Shown here in pieces: positions 28,424-37,143 of a stretch of 64,000 nt of DNA; position 1 is the stretch's first letter, and every line of letters begins with the position of its first letter. This stretch comes from Bacillota bacterium (GTDB lineage: Bacteria; Bacillota; UBA4882; UBA8346). The notes beneath the pieces were generated by a model. The model saw nothing but the letters and a program-made list of their open reading frames with translations. It was not told the DNA's origin and made no database searches. Both the position numbers and the translations under genes were made by a program. The stretch is taken from assembly GCA_023426245.1 (NCBI GenBank), contig JAFABB010000042.1, positions 1 to 64,000 of the forward strand, read 5' to 3'.

Positions 28424-31400
28424 TTATTGAACAATGATGGTAGCCATCTTGCTGTCGGTTAATTGTCCGTCATTGACTGTGAACAATACACTATAGGTCC
28501 CAGCTACAGCCGGTGTCCAGTTAAACTTTCCGATATCCGTATCAAAGCCGGCTCCATCCGGTAAAGAAGCAGCTGAGTAATTCAAAGTGTCACCATCGGG
28601 ATCGGTTGCCTTCACTGTGAAGGAGATTCGTTTCCCAATCTTTACTGTATAAGTAGGAATCGCACTCATTACCGGCGCTTGGTTACCGTTACCTCCATTG
28701 ACGATGATGGTCGTTGTTTGACTATCGCTTAACTTCCCGTCACTCACTGTGAACCGGACGGTATAAGTTCCGGAAGTATCCGGTGTCCACTGGAACATTC
28801 TTGTATCCGCATCAAAGCTGGCGCCTGTTGGAAGAGGGCCGGTCGAATAAGTCAAAGTATCTCCCGGATCGGGATCACTGGCATTAATACTGAAACTGAC
28901 TGATTGCCCGGCATTGACTGTGGAATTAGGAATCATCGCCATTACCGGTGGTTGATCCGCATGGTTCACTACAAGGGTGACTGCCTTTTCCACCGCCACT
29001 TGTCCGTCGCTAACCATAAACCGCACCTCATAAATTCCAGCCTGAGAATAACCCGGAATCCAGTTGAATTTCCGGGTAGCCGGATCAAAGCTGGCGTTTG
29101 TTGGCAAGTTACTGGCCGAATAAACCAAAAGGTCATCTGTATCGGCATCAGTGGCATGGATGGTAAAACTCAGCGGTTTCCCTTCATCCACAGTATAATT
29201 GGGGATCGCCGCAATCACCGGTGTCGCATCGGCATAAACTTCCAGCTCGCATATTCTGGTGGCCTGGTCGGAGCTGTTGGTGGGTGTCATACAGACCAAT
29301 TTAACATACCGGGCAGCAAATGGAGTATTCAACCAGCGATAGGTTATATTGTCAGTATTCCCTGAAATAGTATCGACGTCGGTCCAAGTGTCGCCGTCGG
29401 AACTAGCCTGCAATTTAAAATCTCTTGTGTTGTAACTGGCACTTTCTCCACCAAAGCCTGCGTGCTTGACAATCCATTTATTGATGGTGGAATATTCTTG
29501 ACCCAAATCAACCATGAGCCATTTATCCGGAAAATTCGTCGTATTGTGACACCATTTGGTTGTTTCCAAACCATCCACCGCTTTATCCGGTGATTGCGTG
29601 CTATTCACAGAACCGCTGGCTGTTGCCGTTTTATTGAGAGCTAAATTTTGCCCTAACTTGTATAAAACTGCCGTAACCGTTATCGGTTCCGTGCCCATCG
29701 TAACCGTAGTGTTGTATTTATAGGGATCCGCCACCGGCCCTTCCCATTTTTTAAAGATATATCCGCTAGGAATTGATGCTGTAACTGGTATCACTCCACC
29801 TTCGGGATATGCGCCTGAGCCGGTACCATGATTGACGGTCAGGGTTTGTAATTGTCCGAGATGGTCGGCATACAATTCCAATTCATAGATGCGGGCAGCC
29901 CGGTCTGTATTGTTGGTGGGTACGGTCACATAAAGCCGAACATATCGTGCGCTGAAAGGATTGACCAGCCTATTGGTTACATTGGCGGTGTTGAATGTAA
30001 CCGCATCCACATCAGTCCAGGTGGAACCGTTATCGCTCTTCTGTAGCTTGAAATCCCTTGTATTCCAGCCGGTACTTTCTCCACCGGCTCCAGCATGCCT
30101 TACCCGCCAACGATTGATGGTATATGTTCCACCCAGGTCAACCTGCAGCCATTGATTGGGGTATTTCGTATTATCACACCATTTGGTATTGGTCACCCCG
30201 TCAACTGCTTTCGAAGGCGCCTCATTCGCATTGACATAAGCACTAGCGGTCGCTGTTTTGCCTAAGGCCAAGTCCGGACCCAAGTCGATTAATTCCGCGG
30301 TCACAGTTATCGGATCTGTCCCCATGGTAACCGTGGTATTAACGGCATAAGGGTCTGCAACGGGTCCATCCCATTTTTTAAACATGGTTCCCACCGGCTC
30401 GCTGGCGGAAATCGATACCGCTAAACCCTCACGGTAGAATCCGCTACCTGTTCCATTGACTACGGTCAACGGGTAGGTCGGCGGCGCTATCTTTTCGTCA
30501 TATAAGGCACCGGCCGGGGCCGTGTCATCATTGGCGTTATCCGATGCAGTCATTGCAAATACCAGAATATTACTATTATTGGGTAGCGTGACCGTATCAA
30601 TACCCGCCGGCGCGTCGAGCCGGTATTTAAACAGATACTTAAAATCATAAGCACTGTTACCCGGAGCTGAAATCGGCGAGGAAGGCGTTTTGACATCCGG
30701 GTTGTGCGTATGAGTGGCTACCCAGGCAACCGCGTCATGTTTGAGATAGCCATCAATTCCATTAGCATAGAGGTCCCATTGACCTACATATTGCTTGTAG
30801 TCCGCAATTTTCACACTGACCGGTTGGCCGTTTACCAGGAAGGTGTCGGATAAATCTCCGGCAGTGGAAGCCGCCAGTAAATAGACATGTTTAAAACCGC
30901 CCGTTGAAATCGTTTGGCCGCTACAGGCTACCGCATTGTTCTGTCCGTCGGCTTTTGGACCCATCTGGAACAGGATGCCGCCGCTGGTTATCTCATCCGG
31001 CAGTAGTTCGGCGGGTAGGGAGTTTTTCAAAGAATCCAACGCGCCATCATTCTTATTACTGTTATAGGTAACGACATCTTTGTTGTAAGGCAGACCCAGG
31101 CTTTGGCAAAGCGGAGCGCTGATTACCGTGCCTGAGCCGGCTAAGGTAATGGCAAAAGTCTTCGGCTTATAAGCGCCGATATCAAAAATCAATTTGCCGG
31201 AATCAACCGCCACCGGGCCGATGGCATCTTCAAAACCGTTGACCTCTCTGGCGCCGGCAATACCGTTACCCATGGATAGTGCAACATTTGTTGCCGCGCT
31301 GCCGCTGGTTTCCTGGACTCTGACAATATACTCGCTGGTATTCTCGGCTAACTTGACCGCTTTAACGGTAATGTTCGGATTGCTTATCGTGAGAAAAGAT

Positions 31401-33715
31401 AAGGCTTTCCCTATATTTCCCGAGTGGGCTTCCGTCTGAAACGCCCTCAACGGTTGGTTCAACCGTTCGCCTTGCGTCACCGTCCGGCCGTTCACCCAGT
31501 TTCCGCTATGTCCGTAAATGGAATAAATAAAGCGGTTCTCACCGAAATCCTGAGTATCCTGTTTGTTGTTGCCATAGGTCGCCACCGGCGTATGGATTAA
31601 ACTGAGTCTTAAGGTGTTATCGTTTGGCTTATCCCAACCATATTTGCAGTCGTTCAAAATGCTGATTCCATAGCCTCCGTCCGTATGGGTCAAATCGGCC
31701 CACTGTTGTGCCGGAACTTCATAAAGACTGGAAGTGTTATTCCCTCTTTGAATCGTTCCCAACCCCAGATCGTAGGTTGCTTTCGGATTGGACACAGCCA
31801 ACGGGAATGCTACCTTGAGATTTGCAGCCTTGGTATACCAATCAACCTTATTGACCACATCGACCCGTTGCGGACCTGATCCGGCCGTCAGGAGTATGGT
31901 TTGCAGATAGGTTGATCCTAGGGTGGTCCGCTTGATCTGCAGCCCTACCCGAACGGGCCCGTTCTCAACGATAGTAACCTCGGCGGGCCCGCTTACATAA
32001 GCCTTGGGAGCGCTGCTGACATCACTATAGAGAATCTCCCATGAAGGCCATGAGGTTGAATTGTCATTGAGTAATTGCAGTCTCGATGGAGCCGCCAGGA
32101 GTTCTTTACCGTTTTCTTTATCGTAAATACTGGCAATGTCGCCGTCGGAATTGATAGTTACTTTATAATTGGCATTTTCCAGTGTGGAAACGGTAACATG
32201 AAGTCCGGTCTGGATTTCGCATGATGCGGCAGTGGGCCGGATGTCATATACTTTGTAACCAACCGCCGGCATATCCGCAAGGAACAAAACAGTCGCACTG
32301 GAGCCATCTACCGTTCCGAGCTGGGAAGGGGTTTCATTGCCGTCCGGATCGTACACCCTCACGGCTGCCGGAACTCCTGTAGAGAAATTTACCTTGGCCT
32401 CAACCACATCCTGCCGGGCCTTGGAGACCGGATTATAAACCACGACCGGAATACCATTCGCCGAAGTATCCATGGCACGGGCGATAGCCCCAACCCCATT
32501 GGCCAGTTCCTGGGAGAACTGATTGAGGGACAGGGCATAATCATTCCAGGAAATCATGTAAGCGGAAGGTAAAGAGGTCCCGGTGATATCATCATGAAAT
32601 TGATGCCAGATAACCCGTTGCCAGGCCATATCAAATAGTTGTTTCGGATATGGCGCGCCGCCCAACCAGTCTGCCATAACGCTGGCCCTTTCGGTGGCAT
32701 CCGCCAACATCTCGTTCTGCCGATTGAATCTCTTGGAAGGGGCTCTTGAAGTATAGGAGCCGGTCCCATGAGTGGTCATCACCAGCTCGTTGTTCCAGGA
32801 AGGCAGTTTGTCCGCCAAACCCTGGGCGGCAATGTCCCGGAACAACTGATCCGAAGAAGCACTAAGAACCTGAACTCCCGTGGTTGGATTGACTCCGGCG
32901 TCAAGGTCCTGTTGAACGTAGCTAACAGAAGCGCTGGTGGGCGATCCGCCGGTGTCGCCGGTTCCATAATAATGGTAATCCGCATATATCCCATACTTGC
33001 TTCCATTGGTATTGACCGTATTAACCTCGGTACTGTTATTACTGAGACGGCCGGAAAGAGACGCACTATAACTTCCCGGATTTAAAGCCGAGATCAAATA
33101 GGAACCATCCACCCCATACCACCGGCCGATGTTGAAGGGAATCCCGTAGGCCGAACCCCAGGATAATTTTTGAGTGGAAAATCCGATTAAACCCATATGA
33201 CTGGCTATGGATGGCAGGGCATACCCGAATCCGAAACAGTCGGGGAGGAAAATATCCAGGCTGGTTTTACCGAATTCTTTTTTAAAAAACCCGTTCCCAT
33301 AAAGAATATTGCGCATCAATGCTTCCGGGGACGGCACATTAACATCGCCCGCATCCCAAGAACTTCCGGCAACATTCCAACGACCCTGGGCTATATAATC
33401 TTTCAGTTGTTGATATTGATCCGGAAAATACTCCTTCATCATCGCGTACCTGAACGCGCCTTCGAAATTAAATTCATAGCCGGGATAGCTGTTAAACAGG
33501 CTGAAATTACTGGTTAACGTATTGGGAATGTAACTATTGATAGAAGTTGTTAAATCCCAGTTCCATTGCGTATCAAGATGGGCGGTGGCTACCGAATAAA
33601 TGGTTTTATCGGTTGTTAGATCAGTAGCATACACACCCATGGACCCAAAGAGGCTTGTGGTAATAAAGGTTAATAGCATCAATATTCTCTGCAGCAACTT
33701 ACTGGTTTGTAACAT
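28424..33715 (-). CDS. Secreted GH38 alpha-mannosidase-like enzyme with two InlB-B-like repeats, two F5/8C (CBM32) and three He_PIG modules
   Basis: 1763 residues, signal peptide 1-30. GH38 catalytic region ~35-400: VATAHLDTQWNWD (metal-binding His/Asp, ~res 45), LPDCFGFGYALP with the nucleophile Asp (~res 160), and WHQFHDDITGTS of the middle domain. Beta-sandwich mannosidase C-domains reach ~900. Then two alternating pairs of a GTGSG...KKWDGPVADPY repeat (InlB-B/Flg_new_2-like) and a discoidin F5/8C module (each with KAVDG...TKWC and WLQVDLG or WLMVDLG). Three He_PIG repeats close the protein. Bacterial GH38 enzymes are more often cytoplasmic, so the export signal and binding modules are notable. 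Start ATG 33715 after TTGGAGGAAA. Linkage specificity cannot be read from sequence. Confidence 0.88.
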   Translation of the reverse strand: MLQTSKLLQRILMLLTFITTSLFGSMGVYATDLTTDKTIYSVATAHLDTQWNWDLTTSINSYIPNTLTSNFSLFNSYPGYEFNFEGAFRYAMMKEYFPDQYQQLKDYIAQGRWNVAGSSWDAGDVNVPSPEALMRNILYGNGFFKKEFGKTSLDIFLPDCFGFGYALPSIASHMGLIGFSTQKLSWGSAYGIPFNIGRWYGVDGSYLISALNPGSYSASLSGRLSNNSTEVNTVNTNGSKYGIYADYHYYGTGDTGGSPTSASVSYVQQDLDAGVNPTTGVQVLSASSDQLFRDIAAQGLADKLPSWNNELVMTTHGTGSYTSRAPSKRFNRQNEMLADATERASVMADWLGGAPYPKQLFDMAWQRVIWHQFHDDITGTSLPSAYMISWNDYALSLNQFSQELANGVGAIARAMDTSANGIPVVVYNPVSKARQDVVEAKVNFSTGVPAAVRVYDPDGNETPSQLGTVDGSSATVLFLADMPAVGYKVYDIRPTAASCEIQTGLHVTVSTLENANYKVTINSDGDIASIYDKENGKELLAAPSRLQLLNDNSTSWPSWEILYSDVSSAPKAYVSGPAEVTIVENGPVRVGLQIKRTTLGSTYLQTILLTAGSGPQRVDVVNKVDWYTKAANLKVAFPLAVSNPKATYDLGLGTIQRGNNTSSLYEVPAQQWADLTHTDGGYGISILNDCKYGWDKPNDNTLRLSLIHTPVATYGNNKQDTQDFGENRFIYSIYGHSGNWVNGRTVTQGERLNQPLRAFQTEAHSGNIGKALSFLTISNPNITVKAVKLAENTSEYIVRVQETSGSAATNVALSMGNGIAGAREVNGFEDAIGPVAVDSGKLIFDIGAYKPKTFAITLAGSGTVISAPLCQSLGLPYNKDVVTYNSNKNDGALDSLKNSLPAELLPDEITSGGILFQMGPKADGQNNAVACSGQTISTGGFKHVYLLAASTAGDLSDTFLVNGQPVSVKIADYKQYVGQWDLYANGIDGYLKHDAVAWVATHTHNPDVKTPSSPISAPGNSAYDFKYLFKYRLDAPAGIDTVTLPNNSNILVFAMTASDNANDDTAPAGALYDEKIAPPTYPLTVVNGTGSGFYREGLAVSISASEPVGTMFKKWDGPVADPYAVNTTVTMGTDPITVTAELIDLGPDLALGKTATASAYVNANEAPSKAVDGVTNTKWCDNTKYPNQWLQVDLGGTYTINRWRVRHAGAGGESTGWNTRDFKLQKSDNGSTWTDVDAVTFNTANVTNRLVNPFSARYVRLYVTVPTNNTDRAARIYELELYADHLGQLQTLTVNHGTGSGAYPEGGVIPVTASIPSGYIFKKWEGPVADPYKYNTTVTMGTEPITVTAVLYKLGQNLALNKTATASGSVNSTQSPDKAVDGLETTKWCHNTTNFPDKWLMVDLGQEYSTINKWIVKHAGFGGESASYNTRDFKLQASSDGDTWTDVDTISGNTDNITYRWLNTPFAARYVKLVCMTPTNSSDQATRICELEVYADATPVIAAIPNYTVDEGKPLSFTIHATDADTDDLLVYSASNLPTNASFDPATRKFNWIPGYSQAGIYEVRFMVSDGQVAVEKAVTLVVNHADQPPVMAMIPNSTVNAGQSVSFSINASDPDPGDTLTYSTGPLPTGASFDADTRMFQWTPDTSGTYTVRFTVSDGKLSDSQTTTIIVNGGNGNQAPVMSAIPTYTVKIGKRISFTVKATDPDGDTLNYSAASLPDGAGFDTDIGKFNWTPAVAGTYSVLFTVNDGQLTDSKMATIIVQ

Positions 33716-34071
33716 AAGAACTTTCCTCCAATCATTTCACTTGGATTCGATTTCATGTTGCGGATGAATTCCTCATGGGGTTGTAGGTTCCGTTTTGCTA
33801 TAGAAGTCGAAGTTCAATTCCGTTCCTGAATCCCTCCTTTCATTGATGGAGTCTTGATTGGCCGGGCATCCCTCCTCCCCAAATTTAACATTTTTGTTAC
33901 ACTAGCAGATACATATTCACAAAGGGTATCCGAATAGACTGATTTTTAAAATCGAATTCCAAAAAAATACAAATCCGAAAACCATGGGTTTTCACCAAGA
34001 ATGTCATCATCAAAACCAATCAGCACCGTAATCGATATCGAACCGGCTTTCATAAGAAAGCACTCTTTCTA

Positions 34072-34119
34072 TTTCAAAACCATCGCCTTCAAAAACCATC
34101 ACCTTCAAAAACCATCGCC
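34072..34119. repeat. Short tandem repeat, three units of ~16 bp
   Basis: TTCAAAACCATCGCC, TTCAAAAACCATCACC and TTCAAAAACCATCGCC follow one another just past the stop of the STN-barrel gene. Nothing else is recognisable in the 415-bp gap 33716-34130 apart from the GH38 leader. Confidence 0.6.
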
Positions 34120-34130
34120 GGACCTTACTC

Positions 34131-35849
34131 CTAAAACTCAAAATGTAAACCTACGCCCAAAGTAGCAGCTTTTTCTCCAACCGGATGATCATACCGGAAA
34201 ACCCAAGTATATTTGGAGTTGCCCAAATTGAATTGGAAGCGCCAACCATCTATGTTGGGGTGACCGGATGCTTCCACCTGAACGTTTCCCTTCCCCGCTT
34301 CCAACCGGGTACCTGCTTTCCAAGCGTCTTTGTCCAAATAGCCTTCACTGTCCAATCCATATATCCACGGATAATATTTCGCATAGAGACTCAAAGGTCC
34401 GAGGGGCTGGGTTCGATCACCAAACCCCACCATAAGCACAGCCTTCTTCAGCGTTCCCACCCCCTTGGCGGCTGAAAACTCCAAAGAAGTTTGATGCCCG
34501 TCGATTCCATTCAGTCTCTGCGATAATCCCATCCTGTAAAAATCAGCTTTTCCATACTCCAGTTCCAGTCTGGTATGGGATGACAAAACCCAATTCAATT
34601 CCGACCACACGTTTGCGCTTTCTAACCCGATTTCCCAAAATGATTGAGAAGGTTGCTCCTGTTGTTGCTCTTCTTCTAAACTAAAACCTCCCAAAGAAGC
34701 CATGGGCACCAATCCGGCAGTCGTAGCCAAAGTAGTCTGGATATTTACCGGAGTGGCTGTCAACAATACCGCATAATACCGCTGCTGATCGATTTTAACC
34801 CTTTCAAGCAGCCATTTCTGATGGCTGTCATTGGTTTGCCGAACCACCGCCAATATTTGGCTTTGGCCGGGAGAGGTGGCAATTGTGGTAGAAATCATGC
34901 TCATCCGTTGGGTAGTCTCTGGAGAAGCATTGGTAGTGGAGATACTTCCTTGCTTGGCGGTTCCCAGGGAATCGTCAACCGCAAAACCCCGTCCAATGTA
35001 AATTTCCGATAAAACCCTTCCGCTATCGGCGTTTACTTGGACCGGGGTCACCCGCAAGATAAAATGGTAGTCCAAATCGGCTGTTTCGCCTACTCGATGT
35101 TGGTTGGTAATGAACTGTGCGGTTTTTCCCGGGAGAGCAATCAACCAGGGCCGTCGAATTAGCTTGTCCGAACTCGAGGCGATGGTATTTTCGATCAAAG
35201 CCTGGACTGGCCGATGGAGGCTCCATTGGTCTGGAGTTATAATGGCTTGATGGATGCCATTTCGAGAATTATCATATGAACCGTTGAATAATAAATCCAA
35301 ATCCGAATTTTGACCGATGTCAATGATTTGTAAATCATAAACCACTGCAACTCCAGTTGACCCCCGGGATATTTGCCATAGTTTTTCGAGAATCTTATTC
35401 CGCAACGATGTTGGCGCTTTAACATAGGCAATTCCCAATTTTGGATCGTAGCTCACATATCGCTGATATTCTCCTAGTTGTGCTTGGGCTTTGGGATCGA
35501 TTAATCCAACCGGTACCAGACTCGAGTCGGTATCGGCGAATAGAGTCACAGGAGACTGCGGCCCGCTAATTAAATAATACTTTTCCAGCTTGGTATAATA
35601 ATACCCCAGCGGTTCCAAGATTGATTTTAATGCTACATCCACCGTATCTCCGCGGACTTCAGCCGGGACCGCACCTTGCAAACGGGGGTCGGCGATGATG
35701 GTCACTCCGAAGAGAGCCTCAATTTTTTGGAATGCCTGGGACAGACTGAGCGTCCCTGCCTGTTCTGTTATCTCCTCCCCGGCCATTGCCCGGATACCGA
35801 AAATCATCACCGATCCACAAATAACCAATATCAACAAAACCTTTTTCAT
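34131..35849 (-). CDS. Outer-membrane protein: secretin-type N-domains fused to a C-terminal beta-barrel
   Basis: 572 residues, signal peptide 1-23. Residues ~30-95 are an STN (secretin/TonB short N-terminal) domain: LSQAFQKIEALFGVTIIADP, then VDVALKSILEPLGYYYTKLE. Residues ~125-360 resemble the N1-plus-core order of secretins (YDPKLGIAYVKAPTSLRNKI, VYDLQIIDIGQNSDLDLLF) but lack the PGLGDIP-type secretin end. A Glu/Gln-rich linker (EEEQQQEQPSQ) leads to residues ~400-572, rich in alternating strands with aromatic girdles, ending GLHFEF with terminal Phe, as in BAM-inserted barrels. It overlaps the upstream secretin gene by ATGA, so the two are coupled and probably made in fixed ratio. Not a classical usher (about 800 aa). 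Role in subunit export is inferred. Confidence 0.65.
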   Translation of the reverse strand: MKKVLLILVICGSVMIFGIRAMAGEEITEQAGTLSLSQAFQKIEALFGVTIIADPRLQGAVPAEVRGDTVDVALKSILEPLGYYYTKLEKYYLISGPQSPVTLFADTDSSLVPVGLIDPKAQAQLGEYQRYVSYDPKLGIAYVKAPTSLRNKILEKLWQISRGSTGVAVVYDLQIIDIGQNSDLDLLFNGSYDNSRNGIHQAIITPDQWSLHRPVQALIENTIASSSDKLIRRPWLIALPGKTAQFITNQHRVGETADLDYHFILRVTPVQVNADSGRVLSEIYIGRGFAVDDSLGTAKQGSISTTNASPETTQRMSMISTTIATSPGQSQILAVVRQTNDSHQKWLLERVKIDQQRYYAVLLTATPVNIQTTLATTAGLVPMASLGGFSLEEEQQQEQPSQSFWEIGLESANVWSELNWVLSSHTRLELEYGKADFYRMGLSQRLNGIDGHQTSLEFSAAKGVGTLKKAVLMVGFGDRTQPLGPLSLYAKYYPWIYGLDSEGYLDKDAWKAGTRLEAGKGNVQVEASGHPNIDGWRFQFNLGNSKYTWVFRYDHPVGEKAATLGVGLHFEF

Positions 35850-37069
35850 TTGCCGATGACTTCGGCGGTAAGAAAGATTAATAAGTCACTGTCATTTTTT
35901 TGATCCATCTGTTGTTTGAAAAACAATCCAATGAGGGGGATATCCCCCAATCCCGGAGTTTTGGAGGTACTTTTCTTGGTCTGTTTTTCGGTTAATCCCG
36001 CAACCATCACCGTTTGACCGGGAAGAAAACGGACCACCGAGGAGTATTCCCGGGTTCGGACCAGAATTTGGTCGGTCGTTGAGGCCGTATCGTCAAAAAC
36101 ATTCACTTTTTGGGTAAAGGTCAACTCGATCTGATCTCCGAAAAGTCGCGGGGTGACCTGCAATGTAGTCCCGGCTTCCACATTTTCCGTGGTGGAAGTG
36201 GTGGAAGTCGTGCCTTGCGATTGTAGGATCAAAGTCCGCCGGTCTCCCACAAAAAGATTGCCGGTCTTGCCTTCCGTAACAATGACCATCGGATCGGAGT
36301 TAATCACCGCTTTTTTATCATTCACCAAACCTTGGATAACGGCGGCGAAATGGCCGAAACTGGCGTCACCTTCTCCCGATATCACACCTGCGGCCAAATC
36401 CACGGCCAATTTTTTCGCCCCGCCGTTGGTCCCGTCAAAGTAGGCCGTCAATTTGTCCATTCCCCATTCTTTCAGGACTTGATTCTGGACCTCAGTCACC
36501 AGAGCCTTGATCCGGAACTGCCTTTTGGATACGTCTCCATCGATTTTACCCAAATCGTCCAGGATCCGCCGGAGGATGGTCGGAGGGGCAATTACCGTGG
36601 CCATGTTTTGGGCGCTGTCAACTTTAACATAGGGTCCGTATGGTTCCGGAACCAATGATTTAATGCTTTCGCCCTGTACATTCCGGAAATGATAGACCCC
36701 GGTTTCGGTCAGTTCCATGAAGGCCGGATTTTTGAGATTTGGGAGACCCACCAGGTAGAAATCTTTTATTTTCCGGAAGGTATATCCCCCGCCGACCAGC
36801 ATCATGTACAAAGCCTCCTCCAACGGGACTTCTTTTAATTCCAGACTGATGGTTCCGTTAACGTTACTGTCGGCCACGATATTCACCTTGGTTCGCAAAG
36901 AGACCTCACTGAGGGCTTCCCGTAAATCCGATTCAAAAAAGGTCGCAGTCACCAACGGTTGCCCTGTTCCATCCCTATCGGCCGCCAGGCAATAACCATA
37001 CCATCCTCTCCCCGAAATAAGCACCAAAAGGCTCATCATTATCAGAAACCTTAATTGCGTATTCCTCAT
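35846..37069 (-). CDS. Short secretin (STN plus secretin domain)
   Basis: About 407 residues from ATG 37069: signal peptide ~1-30, STN domain ~40-105 (ATFFESDLREALSEVSLRT, then VPLEEALYMMLVGGGYTFR), an N1-like stretch (VDSAQNMATVIAPPTILRRI) and the secretin core ~190-405 (FRIKALVTEVQNQVLKEWGM, GDRRTLILQSQG, VEAGTTLQVTPRLFGDQIEL, and the closing signature TPGLGDIPLIGLFFKQ). Secretins form large gated outer-membrane rings. This one is short, without several N-domain copies. Start chosen at 37069 (GGAGG 11 bases upstream, signal peptide follows directly). An in-frame ATG at 37147 that overlaps the upstream stop by ATGA is possible but would bury the signal peptide behind 26 residues. Confidence 0.8.
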   Translation of the reverse strand: MRNTQLRFLIMMSLLVLISGRGWYGYCLAADRDGTGQPLVTATFFESDLREALSEVSLRTKVNIVADSNVNGTISLELKEVPLEEALYMMLVGGGYTFRKIKDFYLVGLPNLKNPAFMELTETGVYHFRNVQGESIKSLVPEPYGPYVKVDSAQNMATVIAPPTILRRILDDLGKIDGDVSKRQFRIKALVTEVQNQVLKEWGMDKLTAYFDGTNGGAKKLAVDLAAGVISGEGDASFGHFAAVIQGLVNDKKAVINSDPMVIVTEGKTGNLFVGDRRTLILQSQGTTSTTSTTENVEAGTTLQVTPRLFGDQIELTFTQKVNVFDDTASTTDQILVRTREYSSVVRFLPGQTVMVAGLTEKQTKKSTSKTPGLGDIPLIGLFFKQQMDQKNDSDLLIFLTAEVIGK

Positions 37070-37143
37070 TGCCAAAAAAACCTCCACCCATTTTCTAATT
37101 GATTCAACCCCAAAACCAGGAGTTTCCTGACAGCCGGCCAAGG

